Assembly: GCA_945870575.1 (NCBI GenBank)
Contig: CAMBSK010000002.1
Location: forward strand, 66,756 to 130,755
Direction of reading: 5' to 3'
DNA from: Bordetella parapertussis
Lineage (GTDB): Bacteria > Pseudomonadota > Gammaproteobacteria > Burkholderiales > Burkholderiaceae_C
Length of the DNA: 64,000 nt
The position numbers and the translations under genes were made by a program. Below are positions 8,460 to 18,386 of the stretch, piece by piece. How positions within the stretch are numbered: the stretch's first letter is position 1; every line of letters begins with the position of its first letter. The notes beneath the pieces were generated by a model. It made no database searches. It saw only the letters and a list, made by a program, of their open reading frames with translations, and was not told the DNA's origin.

Positions 8460-9383
8460 CTATCCCCGCCTAGGCATGCGCCACGGCAACATGGCTTGCA
8501 CCACGGGCGACACCAAACGCGGCACGTACAAAGTTTCGTGAAAGCTTTGCACCTCTTCACCCAGCAAGCTACTTTTAAGCAATGCGCGTTGGTAAAAAGG
8601 CGTGTCTTCTAATTGCTCTTTCACTTCGACAGCGCTATCGCTGCGCATGCGTCTTTGAATACGCCATAAAGTTTGCGGCAATGCCTGTCTGGGCGGCGCT
8701 TTAAAGTCCTCAATGCTGCCATCGGGCTTGAAACGCAAAGCCAAGAGCTTGTCTTCTTGCACACCGTGTTTGCCTTGTAAGTCGTAAATGACGGCGGTGC
8801 TGCCGTCTTTCATCGGGCTGCGTGACCAGTCCCACTCATGGCACGAGCGGTCTATAGGCTCGTCGCCTTCGTTGGAGTCCAGGTACGCATTGCCCATCCA
8901 TTGTTGCGACGGATGCTGCAAATTCACTTCCACACGTGCCGACGGCGCCAGCGGCCCCCAGCGGTGCTTGCCTGAATGGTCAATCGGCGTGCTGAAATTG
9001 AACCAGGTGTCTGCTTGCACACGCACTTGTCCGCGCACCCGGTGCGGCACAGGCACGCCGATTTCATCGATATCAATCACCAGCGCATTGCCGTCCCAGC
9101 GCAATTGACTCGGGCCGATGGTGAACTGTTTGTCATCCCGGTGGCAGAGCCGCGCGCCACGTTCTGTCATGGTCCATCGTTTGGCGTGGCGGCTGTACAG
9201 TGCGACATTCAATGCGCAGTAATTGTCAGGTTGAGTGTCGCGGCGCGCCCTGTCCCAAGCGTAATAAGGCGAAAACACACTGCCTACAAAGGCAATGATG
9301 CTCAAGCCCCAATGGCAGTCATCGCTTAATGCGTCAACGTACCACCAGAGGTAACCGTCTTGCGGGACAAACTGGTCAAACCG
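8460..9383 (-). CDS. crtC: Carotenoid 1,2-hydratase (hydroxyneurosporene synthase); start unclear
   Basis: The product has the CrtC signature near its N-terminus: FVPQDGYLWWYVDALSDD followed by GLSIIAFVGSVFSPYYAW. CrtC hydrates the C1,2 double bond of neurosporene or lycopene in the spheroidene pathway. Recognisable homology begins near 9383, yet no ATG, GTG or TTG lies in frame close upstream. The nearest in-frame starts are a GTG at 9527 and an ATG at 9608, both deep inside crtD. The nearest downstream start is a TTG at 9305, which would remove the conserved N-terminus. The given end is therefore the homology limit, not a start codon. It overlaps the crtD 3' end (stop at 9326). Confidence 0.82.
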   Translation of the reverse strand, partial: RFDQFVPQDGYLWWYVDALSDDCHWGLSIIAFVGSVFSPYYAWDRARRDTQPDNYCALNVALYSRHAKRWTMTERGARLCHRDDKQFTIGPSQLRWDGNALVIDIDEIGVPVPHRVRGQVRVQADTWFNFSTPIDHSGKHRWGPLAPSARVEVNLQHPSQQWMGNAYLDSNEGDEPIDRSCHEWDWSRSPMKDGSTAVIYDLQGKHGVQEDKLLALRFKPDGSIEDFKAPPRQALPQTLWRIQRRMRSDSAVEVKEQLEDTPFYQRALLKSSLLGEEVQSFHETLYVPRLVSPVVQAMLPWRMPRRG

Positions 9384-10858
9384 AGGTCTGCCATCAGGGC
9401 CGCGGCCGCCAATCGTCCTGACATGGCTGCCATCGGCACCCCCGGCCCAGGGTGTACGCTGCCCCCCGCCAGATACAAACCCGGTACTTGCGAGCGGGCG
9501 TTGGAGCGGGCGAACGCCGCCATCCACCCATGCGTGGCCTGGCCGTACAAGGCCCCGCCCGTCGCCGGAAACAACTGATGAAAGTCCTGGGGTGTGGTGC
9601 GTATACATGAGGGTGAGGACTCCAACTTTAAATGCAAACCGGATGCGGCCATCAAAGCCTGGCTGCTGTGTGCGCAATCCAGTAACTCATCTTCAGACAA
9701 TTGCTTGTCGCCCCGGGCCGGCGCATTCACCAGGCAGAGCAAGCGCTCTGCGCCTTCAGGCGATGTGCCGGTTCCCCGGTCTTGGGCGCACACATACACA
9801 GTCGGTTGTTGCGGCAATCTGCCTTGCGTGAATATGTCGTCAAACTCACTGGCGTACTGGTTTGCGAAAAACACGTTATGCCGGTCAAGCGGCATGTCGG
9901 CTGTATCAGCGTGCATAGACCACGTCACGGCAGATAAGGATCGGGGCTGCACCTTACCCGCCACAGCTTGATTCAAAGCCGATCCCAGCAAGCCCTTGCG
10001 CAATGCGGCAATGTCGCCGTTGAAGACCACGCTGTCGGCATGCAAGCTCTCACCCTTGCTCAAACGAACCCCTGACACTTTGCCCCGGGTGAGCTCTATG
10101 CGTTCGCATTCACTGTTGAACAGGAAGTTAACGCCTCTTGCTTTTCCAAGGCGCATCAAGCAATCAGCCAATGCATGCATGCCGCCCTCCACCGCCCACA
10201 CACCGTCCATTTCAACCTGTGCAATCAACATCAATGTGGCTGGGGCCTCCCACGGGGATGAGCCGCAATACGTTGCATAACGTGCAAACAACTGGCGCAA
10301 ACGTTGATCGGTGAAATGTTTACCCAAGCTAGACCACAAACTGCGCATAGGTCCGACCGATGCCAGGGTGGCGAGTCCGCGCGGGCCAAGAGCGCCCATC
10401 ATCTGTGCCATGCTCGGTGATGGCGACTTGATGAAAGGGCCTTCCAGTGCGTCGTACACATGGCGCGCTGTCTGACAAAAATGCGCGAACCGTTTCACTT
10501 CAGCCGCACCGGCAAAACGAGCCACTGCATCCAACGATTGCTGGTGATCTGCATATAAATCGAGTTGTGAACCGTCTTCCCAGAAATGTTTTGCCAACAC
10601 TTGAAGTGGATGGATTTTCAGCTCGGATTCAAGCTGCGTACCCACGGATGCCATGATTTGGTCAAACACCCAACGCATGGTGAAAACAGTAGGCCCGCTG
10701 TCGACCGGTTTACCGTCCGGAAACAATTGCCTGATCTTGCCGCCTGGACCGGCGGCTTTTTCAACCACCGTCACCTGCAAACCCGCACTCGCAAGCTGCA
10801 AAGCGCTGACCAATCCAGCCATGCCTGCACCTGCTACGACAACTTTATGTTCAGCCAA
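9326..10858 (-). CDS. crtD: Hydroxyneurosporene/methoxyneurosporene desaturase
   Basis: A 510-residue FAD-dependent carotenoid desaturase. The N-terminus has the dinucleotide-binding GAGMAGLVSALQLASAG motif followed by VVEK and GPGGK. The C-terminus has GLYLAGGSVHPGPGVPMAAM, the phytoene desaturase-family signature. CrtD introduces the C3,4 double bond after CrtC hydration in spheroidene synthesis. It starts 10 bp after the crtA stop and overlaps crtC, so crtA-crtD-crtC read as one unit downstream of pufC. Confidence 0.93.
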   Translation of the reverse strand: MAEHKVVVAGAGMAGLVSALQLASAGLQVTVVEKAAGPGGKIRQLFPDGKPVDSGPTVFTMRWVFDQIMASVGTQLESELKIHPLQVLAKHFWEDGSQLDLYADHQQSLDAVARFAGAAEVKRFAHFCQTARHVYDALEGPFIKSPSPSMAQMMGALGPRGLATLASVGPMRSLWSSLGKHFTDQRLRQLFARYATYCGSSPWEAPATLMLIAQVEMDGVWAVEGGMHALADCLMRLGKARGVNFLFNSECERIELTRGKVSGVRLSKGESLHADSVVFNGDIAALRKGLLGSALNQAVAGKVQPRSLSAVTWSMHADTADMPLDRHNVFFANQYASEFDDIFTQGRLPQQPTVYVCAQDRGTGTSPEGAERLLCLVNAPARGDKQLSEDELLDCAHSSQALMAASGLHLKLESSPSCIRTTPQDFHQLFPATGGALYGQATHGWMAAFARSNARSQVPGLYLAGGSVHPGPGVPMAAMSGRLAAAALMADLGLTSLSRKTVTSGGTLTH

Positions 10859-10868
10859 GTGAGCTACC

Positions 10869-11615
10869 TTAAATTTCAGCAGAAGACATCACGCCGGCCC
10901 AATGGCCAAGCCGTCGCAATACACGCATACGTACAAACATGGATTCAGAAAAAAAATCGCTTTTATATGCCGCTTGTATGGCTTGTTGATGCGCGCCGGT
11001 ATGCGCATAGTCCATCATGGACGGCGCGTCTTTCCACAGACTGAATGTGCATTGCCTAACCAGCGGCGCTTCACCCAATCCCATGGCCATTTGACAACCC
11101 GGGGCTTTTTTCAAATCATCCTGCGCTGCCGGTGCATAGCGCCAGAAGGCCACCGCCTTGGCCGGACGAATACTGGCCCGGGTCAATGCCACCATGCCAG
11201 CAGCGCTGGTGTCCATGTCACTGTACTTGCCGAGACTGTCTTGTGACGTAACGCCCCATGTGCGTCCGTCCCAGGATCCGCGAGCTGAAGTGACCGCCAG
11301 CGTTGAAATAAACAATGAATTGGCACGATCCGAATAAGCTTTGACCGCAGGGCCATCGACAAACTTATCTGCCTGCTCTGCATTTTCAAAAACACAGATC
11401 AGACCTTGGTGAGTGGCGCTGGGTCGCAGAACAAAACCACCTTCATGACCACTGCCCATGACCTTGGTGAAGAGCAGGCCAGAAGCATCTTTGAAAGCGG
11501 CAGCACCTTGAACCAGGCGCATCCAACCCCAACCCTGATGCGCCCTCAGGTAGTCAACCAGCAGCACCACCACCACACCTGAAACTGCCACGGATACGGG
11601 ATCTTGGTTGGCCAT
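10869..11615 (-). CDS. crtA: Spheroidene monooxygenase
   Basis: A 248-residue protein with CrtA hallmarks: LFISTLAVTSARGSW, TRASIRPAKAVAFWRY and MGLGEAPLVRQCTFSLW. CrtA inserts the C2 keto group that turns spheroidene into spheroidenone under oxygen. It lies 34 bp after pufC and 10 bp before crtD in the same direction. The set crtA-crtD-crtC-crtF implies that this organism makes spheroidenone-type carotenoids. crtB and crtI are not in the window. Confidence 0.92.
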   Translation of the reverse strand: MANQDPVSVAVSGVVVVLLVDYLRAHQGWGWMRLVQGAAAFKDASGLLFTKVMGSGHEGGFVLRPSATHQGLICVFENAEQADKFVDGPAVKAYSDRANSLFISTLAVTSARGSWDGRTWGVTSQDSLGKYSDMDTSAAGMVALTRASIRPAKAVAFWRYAPAAQDDLKKAPGCQMAMGLGEAPLVRQCTFSLWKDAPSMMDYAHTGAHQQAIQAAYKSDFFSESMFVRMRVLRRLGHWAGVMSSAEI

Positions 11616-11649
11616 TTCATGTGTGACGACTGATACTGCTTAAACCGGA

Positions 11650-12702
11650 CTACTTAGCGGCCACTTGGGCAGGCTTGCCCGAAGCCGGCGCTGATAACTC
11701 GGGAAAATCTTTGGCCATAGGCGCTCCGAACAATGGTTTGTAAGCACCTTGGTGGCAAGTGTTGCAATTGAGCTTGGCCACGTCACCCAACTCACCTTTG
11801 CGGTTGTCTGGGAATACCGGTGTCAAAGGCTCCATGTAATTGACGTTCAAGTCACGCGCCATGCGGATACCGTGCCAAGCCGTGACCCGCTGGGGTGGTG
11901 CATCTTCCCAACTTTGGAACGAGCGGCTGTTGTGACAGTAGGTGCAATTGACGCCCAATGAAGTTGACATGTGCGTCATCAAGCCGTAGGTCCACTCGGT
12001 TTGTTTGGTGGAATGCCTGTTGCCGGAGGGCAAGGGTGTTGGGCCATTCATGCGAATGTCTTTGGCTTGCAGCAAAAACGGTGTGAAAGGGTCGTTGGGC
12101 AAGGAAGCCAAATCGACCGATGCAGCCGGTTCGTTTTGTCCGGCCTTGTCGCCCATGAAGTTTGATCCCTGCGGCTGATGGTCTTTGGTAAACCAAATAG
12201 CTGACGGCACGGGTTGGCCCCGATGACAGGTATAGCAAGTGACACCGGTTTCAGCCACGTGAGGCTTCCACTCGGTGTTTATGTATTGCGTCATTTGCAA
12301 CATGCGACGCGCCACCACCTTGGTGTATTTCCCATCGTCAGCCAAGTTGGCCGGGTTATGGCAATACACACAACCGCCATCGTTAGGCGACACCCATGCA
12401 GTCATAGAGACCATGAGACGATTGAATTGTGCTGTGCTGAGATCGCCCAGTACTTTGACATTTTTATAGGTTTGCGAGGCCTTAGGACCATCGCCTGGCA
12501 CCTGTGGCAGTGACACAGGTGCAGCGTTGACGTCCACTTTGGCAGCTAGCAGACGTGTGTTGTAGACCTGCACCATACCTGTGCCACGGTAGCCGTGTTG
12601 CACACTGTTGGGGACGGGCAGTTCACACCCCGACAACACCAAAAGTGCAGCCAGACCGCAAGCGTATTGCCAAACTTTTTTTGTCCAATTCAAAGCATTC
12701 AT
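11650..12702 (-). CDS. pufC: Photosynthetic reaction centre tetrahaem cytochrome c subunit
   Basis: A 350-residue lipoprotein that feeds electrons to the oxidised special pair. It has a signal peptide with lipobox LSGC (Cys26). Four haem-binding motifs are seen: CVYCH (111-115), CYTCH (156-160), CTYCH (253-257) and CNTCH (313-317), matching the tetrahaem type. The start overlaps the pufM stop by 4 bp. It is the last puf gene, followed by crtA. Confidence 0.97.
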   Translation of the reverse strand: MNALNWTKKVWQYACGLAALLVLSGCELPVPNSVQHGYRGTGMVQVYNTRLLAAKVDVNAAPVSLPQVPGDGPKASQTYKNVKVLGDLSTAQFNRLMVSMTAWVSPNDGGCVYCHNPANLADDGKYTKVVARRMLQMTQYINTEWKPHVAETGVTCYTCHRGQPVPSAIWFTKDHQPQGSNFMGDKAGQNEPAASVDLASLPNDPFTPFLLQAKDIRMNGPTPLPSGNRHSTKQTEWTYGLMTHMSTSLGVNCTYCHNSRSFQSWEDAPPQRVTAWHGIRMARDLNVNYMEPLTPVFPDNRKGELGDVAKLNCNTCHQGAYKPLFGAPMAKDFPELSAPASGKPAQVAAK

Positions 12703-13676
12703 GGCTTGGCTCCCAGGGTCAGCGCAGGGTCAATCACGGCAGGGAATACATTCGGATAAGGTGGTGCTACGCCGTGCTTGATCGCCCACAAATACCAGTT
12801 GTCTACCACGGTGCCGGTCAACAAAATACCGATACCGCCTGTCAATGGACACAACACAGCAAACCACCAGGCCCAACGGTGAATGGATTCCATGGAGGCG
12901 TTAAAGCCCATGGTCCATCGCCAAAACAATCCAGCACGTTCTGAGGCGGTACCGCGGTCAACGATTTGCTCAATCTCGCGCTCGCCGCCGTAACGCGTCA
13001 CGGCCAAGATGGTCGCGCCGTGCATCGCAAACAGCAGCACCGAGCCATACAAGAACACAATCGACAAAGCGTGGAACGGGTTGTAGAACAAGTTGCCGTA
13101 GCGGATAGACAAAGCTGCTGTCCAATCCAGGTGCGGGAAGATGCCGTAAGGCACTGCCTCGCCCCATGAACCCATCAAAATCGGGCGGAAAAAACCGAGC
13201 ACAAAAAACAGCCACAAAGCTGCAGCAAACGCCCAGGCCACATGCGTGCCCATACCCAAGGCGATCGCGCGACGGTACATGCGCACCCACCATGCCAATA
13301 CCGAGATGGACAACAACAAACCCACAATCAAAAACCAGCCGCCTTGGTTCAGCGGTGGCATCGACAAACCGTACTCAGGTGCCGGCGGTTCCAGCGCCAG
13401 CCAGAATAACTGACGCACCAGTTGCACTGGATCCCAGTTGACAGAAGCCAGCATATTCAAACCGATGATGTTGAATGCCAGCATGCCGCAGACCAAAGAC
13501 AGCACACCGAAACCGCCAAGGTAAATGGGACCGAGTTGGGCATTACCGATTTTTCCCAGCAGCCAGAAAATAGCCGGATGTCCGAATCGGGTGTCATTAC
13601 CCGGGCCCAATTCGACACCATGGTGTACCGGCCCTTTGGCCTGCACAGTCGTGAAGAGGTTGTAGTAATCAGCCAT
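12699..13676 (-). CDS. pufM: Photosynthetic reaction centre M subunit
   Basis: About 325 residues with the five transmembrane helices of the M subunit. Diagnostic stretches are YYNLFTTVQ at the start, [29 protein letters not shown] (special-pair histidine) and [16 protein letters not shown] (quinone and iron ligands). I chose the ATG at 13676 (MADYYNLF) because AGGAG lies 8 bp upstream. The longer frame to 13694 lacks that support. The gene is 21 bp after pufL and overlaps pufC. Confidence 0.96.
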   Translation of the reverse strand: MADYYNLFTTVQAKGPVHHGVELGPGNDTRFGHPAIFWLLGKIGNAQLGPIYLGGFGVLSLVCGMLAFNIIGLNMLASVNWDPVQLVRQLFWLALEPPAPEYGLSMPPLNQGGWFLIVGLLLSISVLAWWVRMYRRAIALGMGTHVAWAFAAALWLFFVLGFFRPILMGSWGEAVPYGIFPHLDWTAALSIRYGNLFYNPFHALSIVFLYGSVLLFAMHGATILAVTRYGGEREIEQIVDRGTASERAGLFWRWTMGFNASMESIHRWAWWFAVLCPLTGGIGILLTGTVVDNWYLWAIKHGVAPPYPNVFPAVIDPALTLGAKP

Positions 13677-13697
13677 GAGATTTGCTCCTGTCAAGCA

Positions 13698-14531
13698 TTA
13701 AGGCCACTGAGACCAGATGGGCAGATTCAGCCACCAGCCCCACCATTCGGGCCAGCCGCGACTCCAAAACGGACCGCTAATGACAATGCACAAGGCACTG
13801 AACGCCACCGCTGCCATCGCCAGAAATACGCCCAACCGGTGAATTCCCAAAGTACCAATCGAGTAGCCGATGGTGTCGCGGAAAAACGTATCTTCATGCT
13901 CAGGGGTTTTGACAACCTGGCCTTTGCCGGGATTGGTGGCCGACAAAATCAAAGCACCATGCAGCGACAACGCGAACGTGGTGGCAAAGAAGAAACTCAC
14001 CGCTAGCATGTGTGCCGGGTTGTAATGAAAGTGCAGGTATTGGTAACCAACGTTGGACACCCAATCGAGGTGGCTGTAAATGCCGTAAGGGAATGCATGC
14101 CCCCATCCGCCCATCAACACCGGGCGAATCACTTCAAGCGTGAAGTACGCAAATATCGCCATGCTGAATGCCGCCGGCACGTGATAGCCCATGCCCAGCT
14201 TTCGACAAATTTCCACCTCTCGCAATGCCCAAGACACAAAAGCTCCCAGGGCACAAATGGTGATCAGTTGCCACAAGCCGCCTTCCATCAGCGGCGCAAA
14301 GCGCAGGCCGTAGGAAAGATTAGGCGGCGCAATATTGATTTGCCACAGATTCCAAGTTGGACCCTGCGAGGCGCCCCACAAAATCATGGCCGTTCCTAAG
14401 AACGCAAAAAAGATGGTGGTGACCCCGAAAAAGCCCACATAAAACGGGCCTAACCAAAAGTCAAATAAATCACCACCGACAAGGGTTCCACCCCGTACTC
14501 GGTATTTTTTTTCAAAGCTGAGCATGGCCAT
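13698..14531 (-). CDS. pufL: Photosynthetic reaction centre L subunit
   Basis: About 277 residues with five membrane helices. It begins [17 protein letters not shown], the standard PufL start, preceded by AGGAGG, so the longer frame to 14603 is rejected. Later blocks include [24 protein letters not shown] (special-pair histidine region) and [10 protein letters not shown]. With PufM it binds the bacteriochlorophylls, bacteriopheophytins and quinones. A stem-loop separates it from pufA. Confidence 0.96.
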   Translation of the reverse strand: MAMLSFEKKYRVRGGTLVGGDLFDFWLGPFYVGFFGVTTIFFAFLGTAMILWGASQGPTWNLWQINIAPPNLSYGLRFAPLMEGGLWQLITICALGAFVSWALREVEICRKLGMGYHVPAAFSMAIFAYFTLEVIRPVLMGGWGHAFPYGIYSHLDWVSNVGYQYLHFHYNPAHMLAVSFFFATTFALSLHGALILSATNPGKGQVVKTPEHEDTFFRDTIGYSIGTLGIHRLGVFLAMAAVAFSALCIVISGPFWSRGWPEWWGWWLNLPIWSQWP

Positions 14532-14570
14532 GTTGTAGCCCTCCTGCCGCAAGTGATGTAACGAAGAATT

Positions 14571-14607
14571 TAAAAAATGCAGGTGCTGTCTATTAAACAG
14601 CACCTGC
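14571..14607 (-). other. Intercistronic stem-loop between pufA and pufL
   Basis: An 11-bp perfect stem, GCAGGTGCTGT paired with ACAGCACCTGC around a 7-nt loop, occupies 14579-14607. On the coding strand it is followed by ATTTTTT. In other purple bacteria a hairpin at this place protects the pufBA message and partly stops transcription, giving an excess of antenna over reaction-centre transcript. The same job is likely here. Confidence 0.85.
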
Positions 14608-14622
14608 CGGTGCTGACAAAGT

Positions 14623-14823
14623 TCAGGACTTTTCGGCAGGAACAGCTGCAGGCATAGGCGAGTTTTGCGCCGATGCAGCTACAGGCTTTTTCGCGCCATC
14701 TAGCCAATTGAACTTGTTCGTGCTGAGCAAAATGAGATGGATCATTGCTGCCAAACCGAACAGAAAAATACCCTGGACCACCATGGCCCGCAAAGGGTCG
14801 TACAAACGCCAAATTCTCCACAT
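14623..14823 (-). CDS. pufA: Light-harvesting complex 1 alpha polypeptide
   Basis: A 66-residue antenna polypeptide starting [13 protein letters not shown], with [10 protein letters not shown] holding the bacteriochlorophyll-ligating histidine and FNWL at the membrane end. The C-terminus is an Ala/Pro-rich tail. I chose the ATG at 14823, which has AGGAG upstream; the longer frame to 14982 runs through the preceding small gene. It follows that small gene by 11 bp, not pufB directly as is usual. Confidence 0.95.
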   Translation of the reverse strand: MWRIWRLYDPLRAMVVQGIFLFGLAAMIHLILLSTNKFNWLDGAKKPVAASAQNSPMPAAVPAEKS

Positions 14824-14834
14824 GATGCTTTCTC

Positions 14835-15062
14835 CTAAATGATGTGCGACATGAACGTATAAACCGAGGCTTTGACACCTGAAATGATGCTTGGCATGTT
14901 CTCCGCACCAGGCAGCCAAGTTTTCCAGCGCATACCGATCATTTGACCGATCAAGGCAATAGAAAGCAGCAACACGAAACAAGGAACAAAAATCAAAACA
15001 AACGCAATGTGTTCATCCCAAGCGGATGATTTATGCGATTCAAAAGAGGTGGTGTTAGCCAT
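14835..15062 (-). CDS. Unrecognised 75-residue membrane protein between pufB and pufA
   Basis: The product has a hydrophilic N-terminus, one hydrophobic span (about residues 19-41), then GMRWKTWLPGAEN and a short tail ending FMSHII. The ATG at 15062 has CGGAG upstream, and the gene fits exactly between pufB (31 bp before) and pufA (11 bp after), so it is probably translated. It is not PufA or PufB. The RWKTWL stretch recalls the WRPWL end of LH1 beta chains, but glutamine stands near where the pigment-binding histidine would be. The LP-x-x-EN tail recalls PufX of Rhodobacter as I remember it. PufQ is another possibility. None of these is established. Confidence 0.8.
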   Translation of the reverse strand: MANTTSFESHKSSAWDEHIAFVLIFVPCFVLLLSIALIGQMIGMRWKTWLPGAENMPSIISGVKASVYTFMSHII

Positions 15063-15093
15063 GGGTTTACTCCGTTCGGTTAAAGAACTTGAC

Positions 15094-15240
15094 TCAGAGC
15101 CAGGGCCGCCATGCCCAGACCAGGATGTGGGCTACCACAGCTACTGCTGTGAAGCCAACGGTTCCTTGGATCCAGAACTGGTGGAACTCCTGAGCCTCCT
15201 CGTCATTCAGGCCGGAAATGGATGTCCGATGATTTGACAT
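15094..15240 (-). CDS. pufB: Light-harvesting complex 1 beta polypeptide
   Basis: A 48-residue protein: [13 protein letters not shown], a hydrophobic span and [12 protein letters not shown] at the C-terminus. This is the LH1 beta pattern, with the pigment-ligating histidine in AHIL. The ATG at 15240 has GAAGGAG upstream. The upstream gap to bchZ (15241-15376) holds no convincing gene, only a 23-codon frame. Beta and alpha chains form the ring around the reaction centre. Confidence 0.97.
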   Translation of the reverse strand: MSNHRTSISGLNDEEAQEFHQFWIQGTVGFTAVAVVAHILVWAWRPWL

Positions 15241-15376
15241 TCGATGCTCCTTCTTCAAAATGGCCGTAAGGCCAACGCTGCGCCCAACCCGCGCAACCTG
15301 GGCAGCCGCAGCAGTTGCCGCGACATCGGGGTCGATTCACATGCCGAGGCACGTGAAAGAAATGAATTCACTTGGT

Positions 15377-16849
15377 TCACGCCGTTTCTCCCAGGCCGAG
15401 TTCGACACCGGCTTTTTTGACGTGATCTTCAGAGACGCTCTCAACACCTGCTGAACGCGCTTTGCCTTCTGCCAAGTCGCGCAAACGCTTGGCAGCCGAA
15501 ATTTGCACCAGCACCGGCTGACCGGAGACCAAGGCATGCAAACGGGTTTGTGCTGCATCGTCCCAAGGCGTGTTTTCTTGCGCACCACTGATACCGCGCG
15601 CCAGCGTCGAATCGACTTTGTCCATGTCAGTGCCCAGCGGCAGGATGTGGAACAAAGCGTCGAACAAGGAATTGCACACTTCTTGAATCAAATAAGTGGC
15701 ACCGCTATAGCCCATGAACGGCGTGCCGGTGTGGCGGCGGATGATGGCTCCCGGAAACGATGCGGGAATGAAGGAGGCCTTCATAGGGCCTGTGCTGCCG
15801 GCTTCGGCAAGGTACATGCGTTCGTTGTAGCTGCCGAACAAAATGAGTGGCATTTGCTTGTGCACCATCTCGCGCACTGCTGCGTTGTCGGTTTTTTGTC
15901 CGGGTAAGCGCGAGACAGCAAATTTGCAAGGCATGCCCATTTCAGTTTCTAAAAATTTGCGTATGCCGCGCGCATAGGTATCTGTGGCCACCACCGCAAA
16001 ACTGGCGGTAGCGAAAAAGTCTTGTGTAACTGAGCGCCACAAATCCCACACCGGTTTGATGGTGGTGTGACGCTCGCGTTGAATGAACGGCTCGGGATCA
16101 AGCTCAAGCAATTCGCCTAGCTTGCGCAAAAATTTGGTGGTGCTGTGCAAGCCGATAGGCGCTTGCAAATAAGGCCGGTCTAGCGCCTCGCACAACATAC
16201 GACCGAACTCGCGGTACATGCAAATATTCACATCGGCTTCCACCAGTTGCGACACCTCGGCCAAATGGCTGCCCAAGGGGAATACCATGTTGATGTCTGC
16301 GCCTATGCCTTGCACCATGCGACGGATTTCGGCCAGATCGCTGGGGCTGTTGAATGTGCCGTAGCAAGGGCCGATGATGTTGACGCGCGGCTTCTCGCCT
16401 TCTTTGCGAACACGCTTAGGCACTTTTTTCATGCCGTATTCGGTCCACAACCAGAACATGGCGCGGTTGGCACATTGCCACTGGTCTTCGTCAATCGTGC
16501 GCGGCAAAAAGCGCATCAGATTGGTACCCTCGGGGGTGACACCACCGCCGATCATTTCGGCAATTGATCCGGTAACCACCACGGCAGGCAGATCGGGGTC
16601 GAGCACTTGGTGGGCACGCTTCATCGCGCCTTCGGTGCCTTCGCGTCCGAGTTGTTCTTCGGCCAAGCCGGTGACAACGATGGGCAGTTCGTGAGGCGGC
16701 AAAGCGTCGGTGTAGTGCAACACGGAAGTAACCGGCAGATTTTCACAGCCGACCGGTCCGTCGATGACGACTTGCAGTCCTTTGATCGCGGTGAACACAT
16801 ACACCGCTCCCCAGTAACCGCCTGCTCTGTCGTGGTCTAGAACAAACAT
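15377..16849 (-). CDS. bchZ: Chlorophyllide a reductase subunit Z
   Basis: A 490-residue nitrogenase-like protein that, with BchY, forms the catalytic component reducing the C7-C8 double bond of chlorophyllide a on the way to bacteriochlorophyll. Family features include [24 protein letters not shown] near the N-terminus with a cluster-ligand cysteine, [10 protein letters not shown], and [11 protein letters not shown]. The C-terminal tail is characteristic of BchZ. The ATG shares one base with the bchY stop. Confidence 0.96.
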   Translation of the reverse strand: MFVLDHDRAGGYWGAVYVFTAIKGLQVVIDGPVGCENLPVTSVLHYTDALPPHELPIVVTGLAEEQLGREGTEGAMKRAHQVLDPDLPAVVVTGSIAEMIGGGVTPEGTNLMRFLPRTIDEDQWQCANRAMFWLWTEYGMKKVPKRVRKEGEKPRVNIIGPCYGTFNSPSDLAEIRRMVQGIGADINMVFPLGSHLAEVSQLVEADVNICMYREFGRMLCEALDRPYLQAPIGLHSTTKFLRKLGELLELDPEPFIQRERHTTIKPVWDLWRSVTQDFFATASFAVVATDTYARGIRKFLETEMGMPCKFAVSRLPGQKTDNAAVREMVHKQMPLILFGSYNERMYLAEAGSTGPMKASFIPASFPGAIIRRHTGTPFMGYSGATYLIQEVCNSLFDALFHILPLGTDMDKVDSTLARGISGAQENTPWDDAAQTRLHALVSGQPVLVQISAAKRLRDLAEGKARSAGVESVSEDHVKKAGVELGLGETA

Positions 16850-18378
16850 CAGCCCATCTCCTCGGCTTTGCGTTTTTTCTGCTTCTTCTCGAACTGGCGG
16901 CGCACTTCCTTTTTGAAGTCAGGGTGCATGACAGGAACGTCCTCCCACACACCGGCTTCATCGCCTTGTCCGACTGAACCGAAAAACGCTTTCATTTCAT
17001 CGAACCTAGCCTGGTTGCCTATGGCTGCGTTGACCACTTGTATCAGCGAACCGGCACCGGCCACGCCCATCAAAGGACGTGCGGAGATGAGGTTGGTGAA
17101 ATACAAAGAAGGAATGCACAACTCTTTGGCCGCTTGCACCACCGGTGTGGTGCCGATGGCGAGTTGCGGTTTGAACTCGTGCATGGCTGCCAAGTCTTGC
17201 TCAAGGGACGCACGGAATTGCACATGCACGCCTTTGGATTGCAGCCATTCGGCATCATGCGCATTCCATGGCGTGGCAGGACAAGCGCTGCCGACGTAAC
17301 GCAAATCGGCGCCGCACTCGATCAACAAACGCGCCACCAACAGTTCTGACCCTTCATAGCCGCTCAAGGTGATGCGGCCATTGATTTTTTGCGAAGCCAA
17401 CACACCGCGCATGGCACCCAAGGTTTGGTTGCGGGCTGCGTCGATTTTTTCTTGCGGCACACCACAGGCTTGACCAATGGCGCCCAGCCATGCGTCTGTG
17501 CCTTCGATGCCGACAGGCGCAGATCCGACGATCGGGCGACCGGCGGCTTGGAACTCACGCACGCTGGCGGTATAGAAAGGGTGGATGGCGGCGACAGCTT
17601 TGCAATCAAGTGCCGCATACAGCTCGCGCCATTCGCGTGTAGGTGCGACAGTGCCAACCGCCAAGTCCATGGGACCAATCATTTGCGCAATGATCATCGG
17701 GTCAGCCGGGAACATTTCACCCAGCAAGGTGATGGTCGGTTTGCTGCTGCGACCTTGACGCGGCGCAGCCACCGGCCCTGCCATGGCTTCTTGGCGGGCA
17801 TAGTGCAGCATGGCACCCGTGAGCACGTCTTTGGCCTCGGCATGGGTGGGAACACCAAAGCCAGGTACATCGATTCCAATGATGCGAACACCGTTGATTT
17901 CTTTGGGTAACAACTGCAGCGGCACACCGCTGGCAGTGGGCACGCACAAATTGATAATGACGATGCAGTCGAGTTTTTCCGGGTCGGCTTGTTCGTACAC
18001 CGCTTCGCGGATATCTTCAAACAGTTTGCCGGTGACCAATGTTTCGGAGTTAAACGGCACATAGCCCACGGTGCGACGCGCACCATAAAAATGGGAAGTG
18101 AATGTCAAGCCATACACACAACAAGCTGAGCCGCTCAGGATGGTAGCGGTGCGGCGCATGCGCAAACCCACACGCAAGGAGCCGAAAGCCGGGCACATGG
18201 ATTGGGGCTGGTCGTGCGCACCTTTTGGATAGTCAGCTGCATATTTGGCCAACACCTCGCTCTTGCCTGCTTTGGCAGCCGCATCCAGCATTTGATCTTT
18301 GCCTGAATGACAGCCCAAACCGTCTGCGCTGGCGGCAGCAGGATTTGGCAACGGGGTGATGGGAATGATGGCGCTCAT
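16849..18378 (-). CDS. bchY: Chlorophyllide a reductase subunit Y
   Basis: A 509-residue partner of BchZ. Recognisable stretches are [53 protein letters not shown] and SPLGMxG-like [10 protein letters not shown], with conserved cysteines for the shared [4Fe-4S] cluster. The end is lysine-rich. The gene lies 8 bp after bchX and directly abuts bchZ, so the three subunits are co-transcribed. Confidence 0.96.
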   Translation of the reverse strand: MSAIIPITPLPNPAAASADGLGCHSGKDQMLDAAAKAGKSEVLAKYAADYPKGAHDQPQSMCPAFGSLRVGLRMRRTATILSGSACCVYGLTFTSHFYGARRTVGYVPFNSETLVTGKLFEDIREAVYEQADPEKLDCIVIINLCVPTASGVPLQLLPKEINGVRIIGIDVPGFGVPTHAEAKDVLTGAMLHYARQEAMAGPVAAPRQGRSSKPTITLLGEMFPADPMIIAQMIGPMDLAVGTVAPTREWRELYAALDCKAVAAIHPFYTASVREFQAAGRPIVGSAPVGIEGTDAWLGAIGQACGVPQEKIDAARNQTLGAMRGVLASQKINGRITLSGYEGSELLVARLLIECGADLRYVGSACPATPWNAHDAEWLQSKGVHVQFRASLEQDLAAMHEFKPQLAIGTTPVVQAAKELCIPSLYFTNLISARPLMGVAGAGSLIQVVNAAIGNQARFDEMKAFFGSVGQGDEAGVWEDVPVMHPDFKKEVRRQFEKKQKKRKAEEMG

Positions 18379-18386
18379 GTTCGGCT

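Noticed and set aside
15260..15330. 23-codon frame ([13 protein letters not shown]...) on the minus strand just before pufB
   Set aside because: It has no clear ribosome-binding site and no similarity to PufQ; too short to support.
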